7,968 bases of DNA from Nitrospirota bacterium (GTDB lineage: Bacteria > Nitrospirota > Nitrospiria > Nitrospirales > UBA8639): contig QIDY01000276.1 of NCBI GenBank assembly GCA_003228495.1, positions 1 to 7,968 of the forward strand, given 5' to 3'. Position 1 is the stretch's first letter. Every line of letters begins with the position of its first letter. Under the pieces are notes generated by a model. The model did not search any database, was not told where the DNA came from, and saw only the letters and a list, made by a program, of their open reading frames with translations. This document shows, piece after piece, positions 1-6,776 of this stretch. A program made the translations under genes and the position numbers.

Positions 1-2
1 TG

Positions 3-1313
3 ATGGACCGTCAGACGTTGGATAGCCAGGAATTCCGAAAGCGAATTCAAGAGACACGAGAGTCCTATTCCCACCATTGGGAAGCCAGTCGAAAGTTAAT
101 GACTTCAGAATCCTTATCAGCAACACTTCCCGCCCTTATTCGATACATCCAAACTGCCTCGTTAGTGCCAAGCCTTCAGAAACGCTTGATTGATGTCGTT
201 CAGCAGTTTGGGCAGCAAAAACAAACTAGGCAGGTGTATCGAACATTAAAAGAACTGACCGGTTTGCCGCCCTCCAAGGCGGTTCGTGCCTTGATTGTGT
301 GGGGGATCATGGCGGTAAATGAACAACAGGCTAGGAGGGAGGATCTTTCTACAGAAGAATTGGAACGCCGCCTGCAAAAAGATTTTAATCCATACAACAT
401 CCTTCTTCATTCGTCCTTCCCATCGTTGTTGGATATTGGTGCCGGTGATTTAACCTTTGAACAGGAACTGATTGATCAGTATCTTCCGCGATTGCGTGCC
501 CAATCAAAACCCCTGACCCTGCATGCTTTGGATCGTTTAACACCTGGCTCTCAAGTGGGTGGGGTCTATCACCAAAATCGGGACCGTGAACGGTATTTAA
601 AGAGTCTTCCTACAGAAGAGTTGAAATACCAATTTTGGGGAGGGATGGATATAGAGCAGTTTAGCCACGCTAAAGGTGCCTTGACGCGTTACACGATTTG
701 TACGTGTCATGCTCCAGCCAATCCCACGTTTGCCTATGAACCCAGCCGAGTTGAATCACGGTTAATCCACAAGCATCTCCAGGCAACACGCGGGCACTTC
801 CATCTGGGTCGCTTGGAAGGAGAGCCTGTCTTGGAAGTCTCTCATGAGGGGAAAACTCTGACTTTTCCTCCGTGGAAATTTGACATCGTTGGGCCTTTAG
901 CTCTTTTAGAATGCATGGCTCAACGAAGTCGGGTAGGGGTGTTATCTGCTATCGATGATGAAGTCTTTTGGGAAATTTTAAGTCAGATCTTAGCGAACGA
1001 TCAATTCCGTCCTCGCAATCAAATTTTTACCAAAGATAACATTCCAGTGATCTTTGGCAATGTCTACAAAGAATTACATGCGCTGCCAATTGGTAAACGA
1101 GTCGATCTGGCCAAGATAGCGGAACTCCGAGATTCTATGCCTTTTGAGGTAGTCTCAGTAGAAAAAAAAATCGCACCTCCCACGTTTCGGTATGTTGAAA
1201 TTCGACGAGGTGCATTCTGGGAGGGAATCCCCAGTAGTTTCACGGCTCGACAATTTTCTCAAATGAAAGAAGAATCCATGCCCTGGTGGATCATCTTCAT
1301 CTCTGGTGTTTAG
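3..1313 (+). CDS. Uncharacterised protein with a methyltransferase-like motif
   Basis: I do not recognise this 436-residue protein. Residues 1-130 are charged and probably helical. Residues 142-149 read LLDIGAGD, which fits motif I (the SAM-binding glycine loop) of Rossmann-type methyltransferases, and ALDR near 175-178 could be the acidic end of the second strand. The segment after it, including CTCHAPANP around 223-231, is not a standard methyltransferase motif and has no obvious catalytic tetrad. No signal peptide or membrane segment is visible, so it is probably cytoplasmic. The ATG lies two bases from the window edge, so its ribosome binding site cannot be seen and the true start could be further left. 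The first bases read TGATG, which would suit a stop-start overlap with an upstream gene. It ends 72 bp before the tRNA on the opposite strand. Coding status is convincing from length; the methyltransferase role is an inference. Confidence 0.8.
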   Translation: MDRQTLDSQEFRKRIQETRESYSHHWEASRKLMTSESLSATLPALIRYIQTASLVPSLQKRLIDVVQQFGQQKQTRQVYRTLKELTGLPPSKAVRALIVWGIMAVNEQQARREDLSTEELERRLQKDFNPYNILLHSSFPSLLDIGAGDLTFEQELIDQYLPRLRAQSKPLTLHALDRLTPGSQVGGVYHQNRDRERYLKSLPTEELKYQFWGGMDIEQFSHAKGALTRYTICTCHAPANPTFAYEPSRVESRLIHKHLQATRGHFHLGRLEGEPVLEVSHEGKTLTFPPWKFDIVGPLALLECMAQRSRVGVLSAIDDEVFWEILSQILANDQFRPRNQIFTKDNIPVIFGNVYKELHALPIGKRVDLAKIAELRDSMPFEVVSVEKKIAPPTFRYVEIRRGAFWEGIPSSFTARQFSQMKEESMPWWIIFISGV

Positions 1314-1385
1314 ACAGAATGAGAAAATAGGTTAGAATGAAAACCGAGAAGAATATTGGTAAATGAGTGGTAAGGAAGGAAAAAT

Positions 1386-1460
1386 TGGAGCGGGAAAGGG
1401 GATTTGAACCCCCGACCCTCGCCTTGGCAAGGCGATGCTCTACCACTGAGCTATTCCCGC
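1386..1460 (-). tRNA. tRNA-Gly (anticodon GCC), CCA encoded
   Basis: Read on the minus strand this folds into a complete cloverleaf. The 7-bp acceptor stem is GCGGGAA/TTCCCGC, the D arm has GCTC/GAGC around AGTGGTA, the anticodon stem is TCGCC/GGCGA with loop TTGCCAA, and the T arm has the TTCAAAT loop. The anticodon GCC lies at 1426-1428 and decodes GGC and GGU. The discriminator base is T and the 3' CCA is encoded at 1386-1388. The total is 75 nt, usual for a glycine tRNA. It has its own strong promoter upstream. No hairpin terminator is visible beyond 1386, only a short T-rich run on the minus strand. Confidence 0.97.
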
Positions 1461-1482
1461 TCTTTTGAAGAAGTTTTCATTG

Positions 1483-1511
1483 ATTCTAGTAGGCACCCTA
1501 TAGCCTGTCAA
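1483..1511 (-). promoter_or_regulatory. Sigma70 promoter of tRNA-Gly
   Basis: On the minus strand a perfect -35 box TTGACA (1506-1511) is followed after exactly 17 bp by TAGAAT (1483-1488), which matches five of six bases of the -10 consensus. Transcription would start near 1476, leaving a leader of about 16 nt before the tRNA 5' end at 1460. Position, spacing and match all suit a strong constitutive housekeeping promoter. It reads away from ugd, so this intergenic region is divergent. Confidence 0.8.
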
Positions 1512-1598
1512 GCAATGGTTCTATAAGATATTCGCCATCTGGTTCTTAAGAAAAATGGCTAGCGATCCGACAGAACCAAAGAATTAAATCGTTAATCT

Positions 1599-1604
1599 AA
1601 GGAG
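1599..1604 (+). promoter_or_regulatory. Ribosome binding site of ugd
   Basis: AAGGAG lies 9 nt before the ATG at 1614. This is a good Shine-Dalgarno match at normal spacing and it fixes the ugd start. Confidence 0.8.
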
Positions 1605-1613
1605 AAAGAAAAA

Positions 1614-2945
1614 ATGTACATCAGCGTTATCGGGACTGGATATGTTGGGCTCGTAACAGGGGCCTGTTTTGCGGAATTTGGGTTGAATGTCCTGTGTATG
1701 GATTTGGATGAGAAACGCATCGCTTCGTTAGAAAAGGGAAAGGTCCCGTTTTTCGAACCGGGTCTCGCGGAACTTGTCGAAAAAAATATTCATGCGGGCC
1801 GTTTACGATTTACCACAGATTTACATAAAGCTGTGGATGAAGCCCTCGCAATTTTTATTGCGGTAGGCACACCCTCGCGACCTGATGGATCGGCTGATTT
1901 GTCTTTTGTTGATGAAGTGGCCCGAAGCGTCGGATCGCGTATGACTGGATATAAAGTTGTTATCACGAAGTCCACTGTGCCGGTTGGAACGGCAGGCCGA
2001 ATAAAAAAATTAATTGAAGAAAATCAAACTGTGCCGTGTAACTTTGGGGTAGTGTCTAATCCGGAATTTCTTCGGGAGGGTTCTGCCATTGAAGATTTTA
2101 TGCGCCCTAATCGAGTCGTAATTGGTGCCGATAGCCAGGCATCGGTTGCCATCATGAAGGATCTATATCGTCCTCTGTATTTGTTGGATGCTCCGGTGGT
2201 GATTACCGATATTCCTACGGCGGAAGTCATTAAATACGCGTCAAACGTGTTTTTAGCGACCAAAATATCGTTCATCAATGAAATGGCCAATTTGTGTGAG
2301 CGGGTAGGGGCCGATGTCCAAATGGTTTCGAAAGGAATGGGTTTGGACAAACGTATCGGATCAAAGTTTTTGCATGCTGGGCCAGGCTATGGGGGGTCGT
2401 GTTTCGGAAAAGATACGGCGGCACTGATCAATATTGGGTCTGAAGCTGGGTACGAAATGACTCTGGCAAAGGCGACGAAACAAATCAATGAGCAACAGCG
2501 GACTCGAATGCTCGAGAAAATTGGCGAGGCGGTCGGGGACCTGAAGGGGAAAACGATTGGACTATTAGGCCTTGCGTTCAAGCCCAATACCGACGATATC
2601 CGGGATTCTCCAGCCCTAGCAATTGCTGAGGAACTCATAAAGGCGGGTGCCACGGTGCGGACTTATGACCCGGAAGCGTTGGAAGAGTCTATGAAGGTGT
2701 TGCCGGATATGGTTCCTTGTCAGGATGCCTATCAAACTGTTGAGGGAGCTGATGCCATCGTCCTCGTCACCGAGTGGAATCAATTTCGTAATCTTGATAT
2801 GGAACAGATTCGATCAAAAGTCAAATCCCCAGTCTTTATCGACCTTCGAAATGTCTACGAACCTCAGCGAATGGCTGAGCAGGGATTTTATTATGTGTCG
2901 GTGGGTCGAAAGTCTGCCGGAACAAACCCCATGAAGCAGAGGTAA
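1614..2945 (+). CDS. ugd: UDP-glucose 6-dehydrogenase
   Basis: This enzyme oxidises UDP-glucose to UDP-glucuronate with two NAD+, supplying the sugar acid for capsule, exopolysaccharide or lipopolysaccharide synthesis in the cytoplasm. The 443 residues match the usual family length. Visible motifs are the N-terminal NAD-binding loop GTGYVGL (7-13) with the acidic strand end D30, the FFEPGL segment (46-51), VGTPSRPDGSADLS (84-97), STVPVGT (120-126) and NPEFLREGSA (149-158). Catalytic residues fit the family: K207 and N211 in EVIKYASN, and the nucleophile C263 with K266 and D267 in GGSCFGKD. The C-terminal UDP-binding domain has FKPNTDDIRDSP (322-333). The three classic domains (NAD-binding, central dimerisation helix, UDP-binding) are therefore all intact. 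It stands alone on the plus strand, divergent from the tRNA and 25 bp from the convergent HEAT cluster. Other sugars of the UDP-sugar/GDP-mannose dehydrogenase family are possible, but the motifs favour UDP-glucose. Confidence 0.95.
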   Translation: MYISVIGTGYVGLVTGACFAEFGLNVLCMDLDEKRIASLEKGKVPFFEPGLAELVEKNIHAGRLRFTTDLHKAVDEALAIFIAVGTPSRPDGSADLSFVDEVARSVGSRMTGYKVVITKSTVPVGTAGRIKKLIEENQTVPCNFGVVSNPEFLREGSAIEDFMRPNRVVIGADSQASVAIMKDLYRPLYLLDAPVVITDIPTAEVIKYASNVFLATKISFINEMANLCERVGADVQMVSKGMGLDKRIGSKFLHAGPGYGGSCFGKDTAALINIGSEAGYEMTLAKATKQINEQQRTRMLEKIGEAVGDLKGKTIGLLGLAFKPNTDDIRDSPALAIAEELIKAGATVRTYDPEALEESMKVLPDMVPCQDAYQTVEGADAIVLVTEWNQFRNLDMEQIRSKVKSPVFIDLRNVYEPQRMAEQGFYYVSVGRKSAGTNPMKQR

Positions 2946-2970
2946 GCGAGCAAAGTTTCCGTGCTCTCTC

Positions 2971-3639
2971 TTACTTTCGTTTATAACCCATTCGGTCTAG
3001 CACTTTCATTATGCGCTTTTGCAGTCGCTCGTCGGCTTCCCCTAAGGCCTGGGCCAAGGGCTCAACGGCAGGCTTCCCGATTTTTCGCAAAATTTCCGTT
3101 GCGGATTGCCGGAGTTCATCTTCTTCTTCCGTCAACAGCGGTACGACGTCAAGCACGCACGGTGCGCCAATCTTAATCAGTGCTTCATAGGCGCGCTGAC
3201 GCACATCCCCGACATCATCATTTAACATTTCTACTAAGGGCTTCACGGCCGCTTCGACCCGAAGCTCCCCAAGAACTTCGATAGCATGTTTGCGATTGAG
3301 CCAGTGCGTATCGGTCAGATCCATAAGGGCAGCATCAGCCGCAGCGACACTTGGATCTTTGGAGCGAATACGAAAACTTTTGACGATACGTTTGCCTTCT
3401 TCTTCGACGACTCGAAGCGTGGCGCCATCGCCAATTTTGATTTTGTGTAAATCCTCAACCGCTTCTTCTCCGACGTCCAAGAGGACCGTTTTCCCGTCGT
3501 AGGCCAACAACTCCACTTCGATTTGATTAGTCTCGAGATTGATCATCGAAACTTTTTCGGTCACAAGATTAAACCCGTCTTTTTTCGTGCCCGATTTCGG
3601 GCCGATGGAGATGAGTTTTGCAGGTGCTTCATTTGCCAT
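2971..3639 (-). CDS. HEAT-repeat protein with beta-rich N-terminal domain
   Basis: This 222-residue acidic protein has two parts. Residues about 8-92 alternate short hydrophobic strands with turns (for example VELLAYDGKTVLLDVG and GDGATLRVVEEEGKRIV), a pattern like a small beta-barrel or OB-like domain; I cannot name the family. From about 105 to the end there are roughly four HEAT repeats, the first with W113 in the THWLNRKHA position and later ones with VRQRAYEALIKIG and LRQSATEILRKIG. HEAT repeats form helical solenoids that bind other proteins. No signal peptide or membrane segment is seen. It is the last of four HEAT genes on this strand, 59 nt after the previous one, and ends 25 bp from ugd, tail to tail. 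A GAGG sits 13 nt before the ATG, slightly far for a ribosome binding site. It may be read through from the operon or have its own weak promoter (TTAACA 3683-3688, 17 bp, TTTATA 3660-3665). Confidence 0.88.
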   Translation of the reverse strand: MANEAPAKLISIGPKSGTKKDGFNLVTEKVSMINLETNQIEVELLAYDGKTVLLDVGEEAVEDLHKIKIGDGATLRVVEEEGKRIVKSFRIRSKDPSVAAADAALMDLTDTHWLNRKHAIEVLGELRVEAAVKPLVEMLNDDVGDVRQRAYEALIKIGAPCVLDVVPLLTEEEDELRQSATEILRKIGKPAVEPLAQALGEADERLQKRIMKVLDRMGYKRK

Positions 3640-3698
3640 GATAATGATTTTTCCTCAGGTATAAAGTGAACAAAGCTAAATGTGTTAAGGAATGGTCT

Positions 3699-4466
3699 TT
3701 ATGTCGAAGAACGAGGGGTCCAACCCAAACTCGACAGGGCGCCCTCTGCCGTATCACGAACCATTTCATTTTCATCTTCCAACAAGGGAACCAACGGATC
3801 GATCGCTCGACTATTTTTCAATCGCGCCAGTGATTCCGCCGCATTGCGGCGAACGAGCCAGTCTTCATCGGCCAGGGCCTCGATCAGGGGATCCAGCGAT
3901 TTTGGGTCACCGATTTTCCCTAAGGCTTCGGCAGCATGCCGCCGCACAATCCAGTTCGAAGCATGCAGGCCATCGACTAAGGCTGTGGTGGCTCGGGAGT
4001 CCCCGAGTTTTTTTAAAACTCTTGCAGCATCTTCCCGCAGGGTTGTATCCATCAAGGCATCGACTAACCCAGGCACAGCGTCCGGGTGCCCAATGCGTTC
4101 TAGGGCCCAAATGGCCGCAGTTCGTACCCCACCGTCCTTATCATGTCGTAGGGCATGTACGAGCGGTTCCACAGCCTTAATGGCACGAAGTTTCCCTAAG
4201 GCATTGGCAGCCTGTTCTCGGACCGACCATTCTTCATCGTCCTTGAGGGCTTCGATGAGGGGATCAATGGCTGGCTCTCCAACTTGTACCAACGCACTTG
4301 TGGCGGCCTCGCGAATGACGCAGTCGTCTTCCAAAAACATATTAATTAGTTTCGGGATGGCCTCCCCTCCGACTTCTCCAAGTCGAGAAGCCGCATGATC
4401 CCGTAACCCTTCGTTGTCATCTCGAAGAGCGGACAACAGGGGATCGACTTGATTGTGTTCCGTCAT
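3699..4466 (-). CDS. HEAT-repeat protein (PBS-lyase/E-Z type), 8 repeats
   Basis: The 255 residues are almost entirely HEAT repeats of about 30 residues, and I count eight. The consensus is close to D(E/D)xW-VR-xxAAxALGKIG-DPxAVxPLIxAL. Tryptophan occupies the repeat-start position at W80, W172 and W203. The repeats around 170-228 are the most regular. No enzyme domain, signal peptide or membrane segment is present, so it is probably a soluble scaffold or adaptor. Databases often label such proteins PBS lyase HEAT-like after the cyanobacterial CpcE/CpcF proteins, but nothing here suggests phycobilisomes. AGGAG lies 9 nt before the ATG and inside the 3' end of the preceding gene, whose stop is 6 nt upstream, so the two are almost certainly cotranscribed and probably translationally linked. 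Confidence 0.92.
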   Translation of the reverse strand: MTEHNQVDPLLSALRDDNEGLRDHAASRLGEVGGEAIPKLINMFLEDDCVIREAATSALVQVGEPAIDPLIEALKDDEEWSVREQAANALGKLRAIKAVEPLVHALRHDKDGGVRTAAIWALERIGHPDAVPGLVDALMDTTLREDAARVLKKLGDSRATTALVDGLHASNWIVRRHAAEALGKIGDPKSLDPLIEALADEDWLVRRNAAESLARLKNSRAIDPLVPLLEDENEMVRDTAEGALSSLGWTPRSST

Positions 4467-4472
4467 TCCGTA

Positions 4473-5558
4473 TTACTCCTTTCCAGCCCAAGCTTCTTCA
4501 TCCATTTGTGCAGCGGCGGCCTCCAGTTTGTCAAGGATCACCCCGGAATTATAGGAAATCAGCCCATCGCGGTCGGTCTTTAATCGTTTAAAGAGTTCGG
4601 CATGAGGCCGCAAAACTTCGACATCTTTGACTTTTTCTAACGCTTCCACAGCCAAAATGCGAAGAGGACGAATAGGAATAACCTCGATAAACAACTCGAC
4701 CGGCCGCGGATCACCTATTAATCCCAAGGATTTCACAGCATGTTCCTTGACGCCCGTGTCGTTGTCGGACTTCAGTCGGACCATCAAGGGTTCGACTGCC
4801 CGAACATCCCCAATTTTACCTAAGGTATCTGCTGCGGCTTCCCGCACCACCCAGTCGTCATCCTCCAAATATTCCAATAGAATTTCTACAGCCGGTCGAC
4901 CGATGCGATGGAGTTGGATGACAGCTTCTTGTCGAGCCCCTTCTTTTAACTCCGATTCTTCCACATCTCGTAAATCATCGAGGAGTTGGTCGATGCGGTC
5001 ACGGATTGCACCGAGTTTGCGCAAGGTATCGGTGGCCAGATCACGAAGATTGGGATCAGCCATGGCATCAACGAAGGCATCTGCCGACCGCGGATCCAGC
5101 AAATGTGCCAAAATTTCTGCGGCTCGTTGGCGGATGGATTCATCGGGGTCGCGGAGTCGTTCAGAAAGGGGTCCGATAGATGTGGGAATGACTCCCAATA
5201 ATGCCGTGACACGTTCTTGAATCCGGTCGTCCTGTAAATGTTCCAACAGCGCGGCCGCAGTGGGTTCGTCCAGAATCCCTGCCATGTGTTCTAACGCGTC
5301 CATGGTGGCCTGACGAACCTGTTCGTCCTCTTCTTTCATGAGGCCTGCAAGTGCCAGTCCGGCTCGGGGATCACCCAGCCGTGCCAACATTTTTATGGCT
5401 TCGATTTTATAATGAGAGGTTCCATGGCCAATAGCTTGGATAATGGCTTCTACGGCTTTGGGGCCACCTTTCATACAGGTGGAAGTAGCGCGCATGCGCC
5501 GCCAATCTTCTTCGTGATCTAGCTCAGAAATAATGGTCTCGAATGTTTCTTTTGGCAT
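4473..5558 (-). CDS. HEAT-repeat protein with degenerate repeats
   Basis: This protein of 361 residues contains roughly nine or ten HEAT repeats, more degenerate than its neighbours. Typical units are EDDDWVVREAAADTLGKIG (about 232-250) and DPDESIRQRAAEILAHLLDP (about 137-156). The N-terminal unit HEEDWRRMRA keeps the repeat-start tryptophan (W19). About 50 C-terminal residues do not follow the repeat and end in a charged tail. No catalytic domain or export signal is visible. I chose the ATG at 5558, 14 nt after the upstream stop. An in-frame GTG at 5600 would add 14 residues and overlap the upstream gene by 28 nt. Neither start has a clear Shine-Dalgarno, so translation may depend on coupling to the upstream gene. 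It lies second in the HEAT operon and its end holds the ribosome binding site of the third gene. Function is unknown beyond an inferred protein-binding role. Confidence 0.88.
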   Translation of the reverse strand: MPKETFETIISELDHEEDWRRMRATSTCMKGGPKAVEAIIQAIGHGTSHYKIEAIKMLARLGDPRAGLALAGLMKEEDEQVRQATMDALEHMAGILDEPTAAALLEHLQDDRIQERVTALLGVIPTSIGPLSERLRDPDESIRQRAAEILAHLLDPRSADAFVDAMADPNLRDLATDTLRKLGAIRDRIDQLLDDLRDVEESELKEGARQEAVIQLHRIGRPAVEILLEYLEDDDWVVREAAADTLGKIGDVRAVEPLMVRLKSDNDTGVKEHAVKSLGLIGDPRPVELFIEVIPIRPLRILAVEALEKVKDVEVLRPHAELFKRLKTDRDGLISYNSGVILDKLEAAAAQMDEEAWAGKE

Positions 5559-5572
5559 GTACGTTTCAGCGG

Positions 5573-6664
5573 TTAGAGGCGAATTTGTCCAGGCCGCCAC
5601 CCGAGGCGCGCAAGAGATTCCAACACATGCCGACGCAGATTGTCACTCTGTGCGGTCTTTAAAAGTTGTAACAAGGGCGTCTTGGCAGCTGGGCCGAAGT
5701 GCGTCAAGGCTTCTGCGGCCTCTTGACGAAGCAACGTGCTATGCAAGGCCTGGAGAAGAACCGGGACGGCCTGGGAGTCGCCAATTTTGGCCAGAGCTTT
5801 GACGGCGGCCTCTAAGGGTGGAAGCTCTTCTTTGTATTGAGGGTCGGTACAACCTTCCATCCGGTCTTCATAGGCGTCAGCAGGGAGGGATTTTACGAGA
5901 GCGATCAACTGAGGAAGGGCTTCAACGGCTCGCATATGGCCAAGAGATTCAATGGCAGGGAGTTTTAGCGACGACTGGTTAAGTGAAGCCAGCAAAAGAG
6001 GGATGACTTGGGTGTCACCAATGTATCCCAAGGCTCGGACGGCATCCTGACGTACGGCAGTATCGGAATCGGTCTTAACAAGATTCATCAACGGTTCCAC
6101 AGCAATCTGAGGCTTTAACAGGGTCAACGCTTCAACTGCACGCAAGCGAACCCTCCAATTAGGATTCTGCAATTCCCGGAGGAGTGGTGGAACACTGGCC
6201 TCCCCAATGGCCTGAATGGCCCGGCCAGCTTCATTTCGGACAGCCGGGACTTTATCTTGGAGGAGCAAAATTAACGTATCAATGGAACGAGGATCCTTAA
6301 TGCGAGTGAGCCCTTTGGCGGCAGACATGCGCACAATCCAATTGGGGTTAAGCAGGGCTGAGAGCAATGGCTCGAAAACCTGGTCGTCTGCAATGGTGGC
6401 GAGAATAGAGGCTGCAGCTTCCTGCACCTGAAGATTCGGATCGTGGAGACAAAATCCCAAAGACAGAACAGCCGATTGACCCAGAGCAGTCAGGGAGGAA
6501 GTCGCAGCTTCCCGAACGGCTCGGTCCGGGTCTCGGAGTGTGCGGATCAACGGTTGAACACTTCGAGGATCGCCTAATTGTCCTAGAGCAGCTGCGGCAT
6601 CCTCCCGGACACCCCAATCCTCGTCATCCAACGCAGCAATATGTTCAGCCACAGAATCGGTCAC
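5573..6664 (-). CDS. HEAT-repeat protein, first gene of the HEAT operon
   Basis: This 363-residue protein has about eleven HEAT repeats. Repeat-start signatures include DDEDWGVREDAAAALGQLG (14-32), NPNWIVR (107-112) and NPNWRVR (168-173), with tryptophans W17, W109 and W170. Between two late repeats, residues about 258-283 form a non-repeat insertion rich in acidic residues and with one cysteine (C272). No signal peptide, membrane segment or enzyme domain is seen, so it is probably a soluble scaffold. The start is uncertain. The GTG at 6664 gives an N-terminus (MTDS) like that of the paralogue at 3699-4466 (MTEH), but it has no ribosome binding site close by. AAGGAG at 6691-6696 is 8 nt from an in-frame ATT at 6682, which would add six residues; an in-frame TAA at 6686-6688 rules out anything longer. 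Confidence 0.9.
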   Translation of the reverse strand: MTDSVAEHIAALDDEDWGVREDAAAALGQLGDPRSVQPLIRTLRDPDRAVREAATSSLTALGQSAVLSLGFCLHDPNLQVQEAAASILATIADDQVFEPLLSALLNPNWIVRMSAAKGLTRIKDPRSIDTLILLLQDKVPAVRNEAGRAIQAIGEASVPPLLRELQNPNWRVRLRAVEALTLLKPQIAVEPLMNLVKTDSDTAVRQDAVRALGYIGDTQVIPLLLASLNQSSLKLPAIESLGHMRAVEALPQLIALVKSLPADAYEDRMEGCTDPQYKEELPPLEAAVKALAKIGDSQAVPVLLQALHSTLLRQEAAEALTHFGPAAKTPLLQLLKTAQSDNLRRHVLESLARLGWRPGQIRL

Positions 6665-6690
6665 AGTAGGTACCGGAGAAATGGTTTAGT

Positions 6691-6696
6691 CTCCTT
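6691..6696 (-). promoter_or_regulatory. Ribosome binding site upstream of the HEAT operon
   Basis: On the minus strand AAGGAG is a strong Shine-Dalgarno match. It is 26 nt from the GTG at 6664, too far for normal initiation, but 8 nt from the in-frame ATT at 6682. It therefore decides between the two starts, or points to an unusual leader. A second purine run, AGGAGG at 6715-6720, has no start codon at a suitable distance. Confidence 0.6.
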
Positions 6697-6746
6697 TTAT
6701 TTAAAAGCGGGGCGCCTCCTAACACTTAGGGAAAACCCCAATATCG

Positions 6747-6776
6747 ACGTTACCACACGATTTTTTTGGTGGTCAA
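6747..6776 (-). promoter_or_regulatory. Possible promoter of the HEAT operon
   Basis: On the minus strand TTGACC (6771-6776, five of six bases of the -35 consensus) is followed after 18 bp by TAACGT (6747-6752, about three of six bases of the -10 consensus). The spacer contains a run of seven A residues and an ACCAC/GTGGT inverted pair (6752-6756 and 6769-6773). Transcription would begin around 6740, about 58 nt before the ATT and 75 nt before the GTG. The -10 is weak, so this is only a candidate. Confidence 0.28.

Noticed and set aside
2948..2966. Hairpin GAGCA/TGCTC between ugd and the HEAT cluster as a shared terminator
   Set aside because: The stem is only 5 bp with a 9-nt loop and no clear T-run follows on either strand; too weak to call although the position is right.
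3658..3688. Separate promoter for the fourth HEAT gene
   Set aside because: TTAACA is a fair -35, but the -10 choices at suitable spacing match poorly. It is mentioned in the gene entry and not called as a feature.
3682..4398. Plus-strand open frame of 238 residues
   Set aside because: It is the antisense shadow of the HEAT gene at 3699-4466. Its Ser/Arg/Ala-rich composition is what reversed HEAT codons produce.
4627..5220. Plus-strand open frame of 197 residues
   Set aside because: Antisense shadow of the second HEAT gene, again with Ser/Arg-rich low-complexity sequence and no start signals.
2971..6664. Phycobilisome lyase function for the HEAT proteins
   Set aside because: The resemblance is only to the generic E-Z type HEAT repeat; there are no phycobiliprotein genes and no lyase-specific context.
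2971..6664. DNA-level tandem repeats or CRISPR-like periodicity in the HEAT cluster
   Set aside because: The roughly 90-bp periodicity comes from the protein repeats; the DNA units have diverged and there are no constant repeats with unique spacers.
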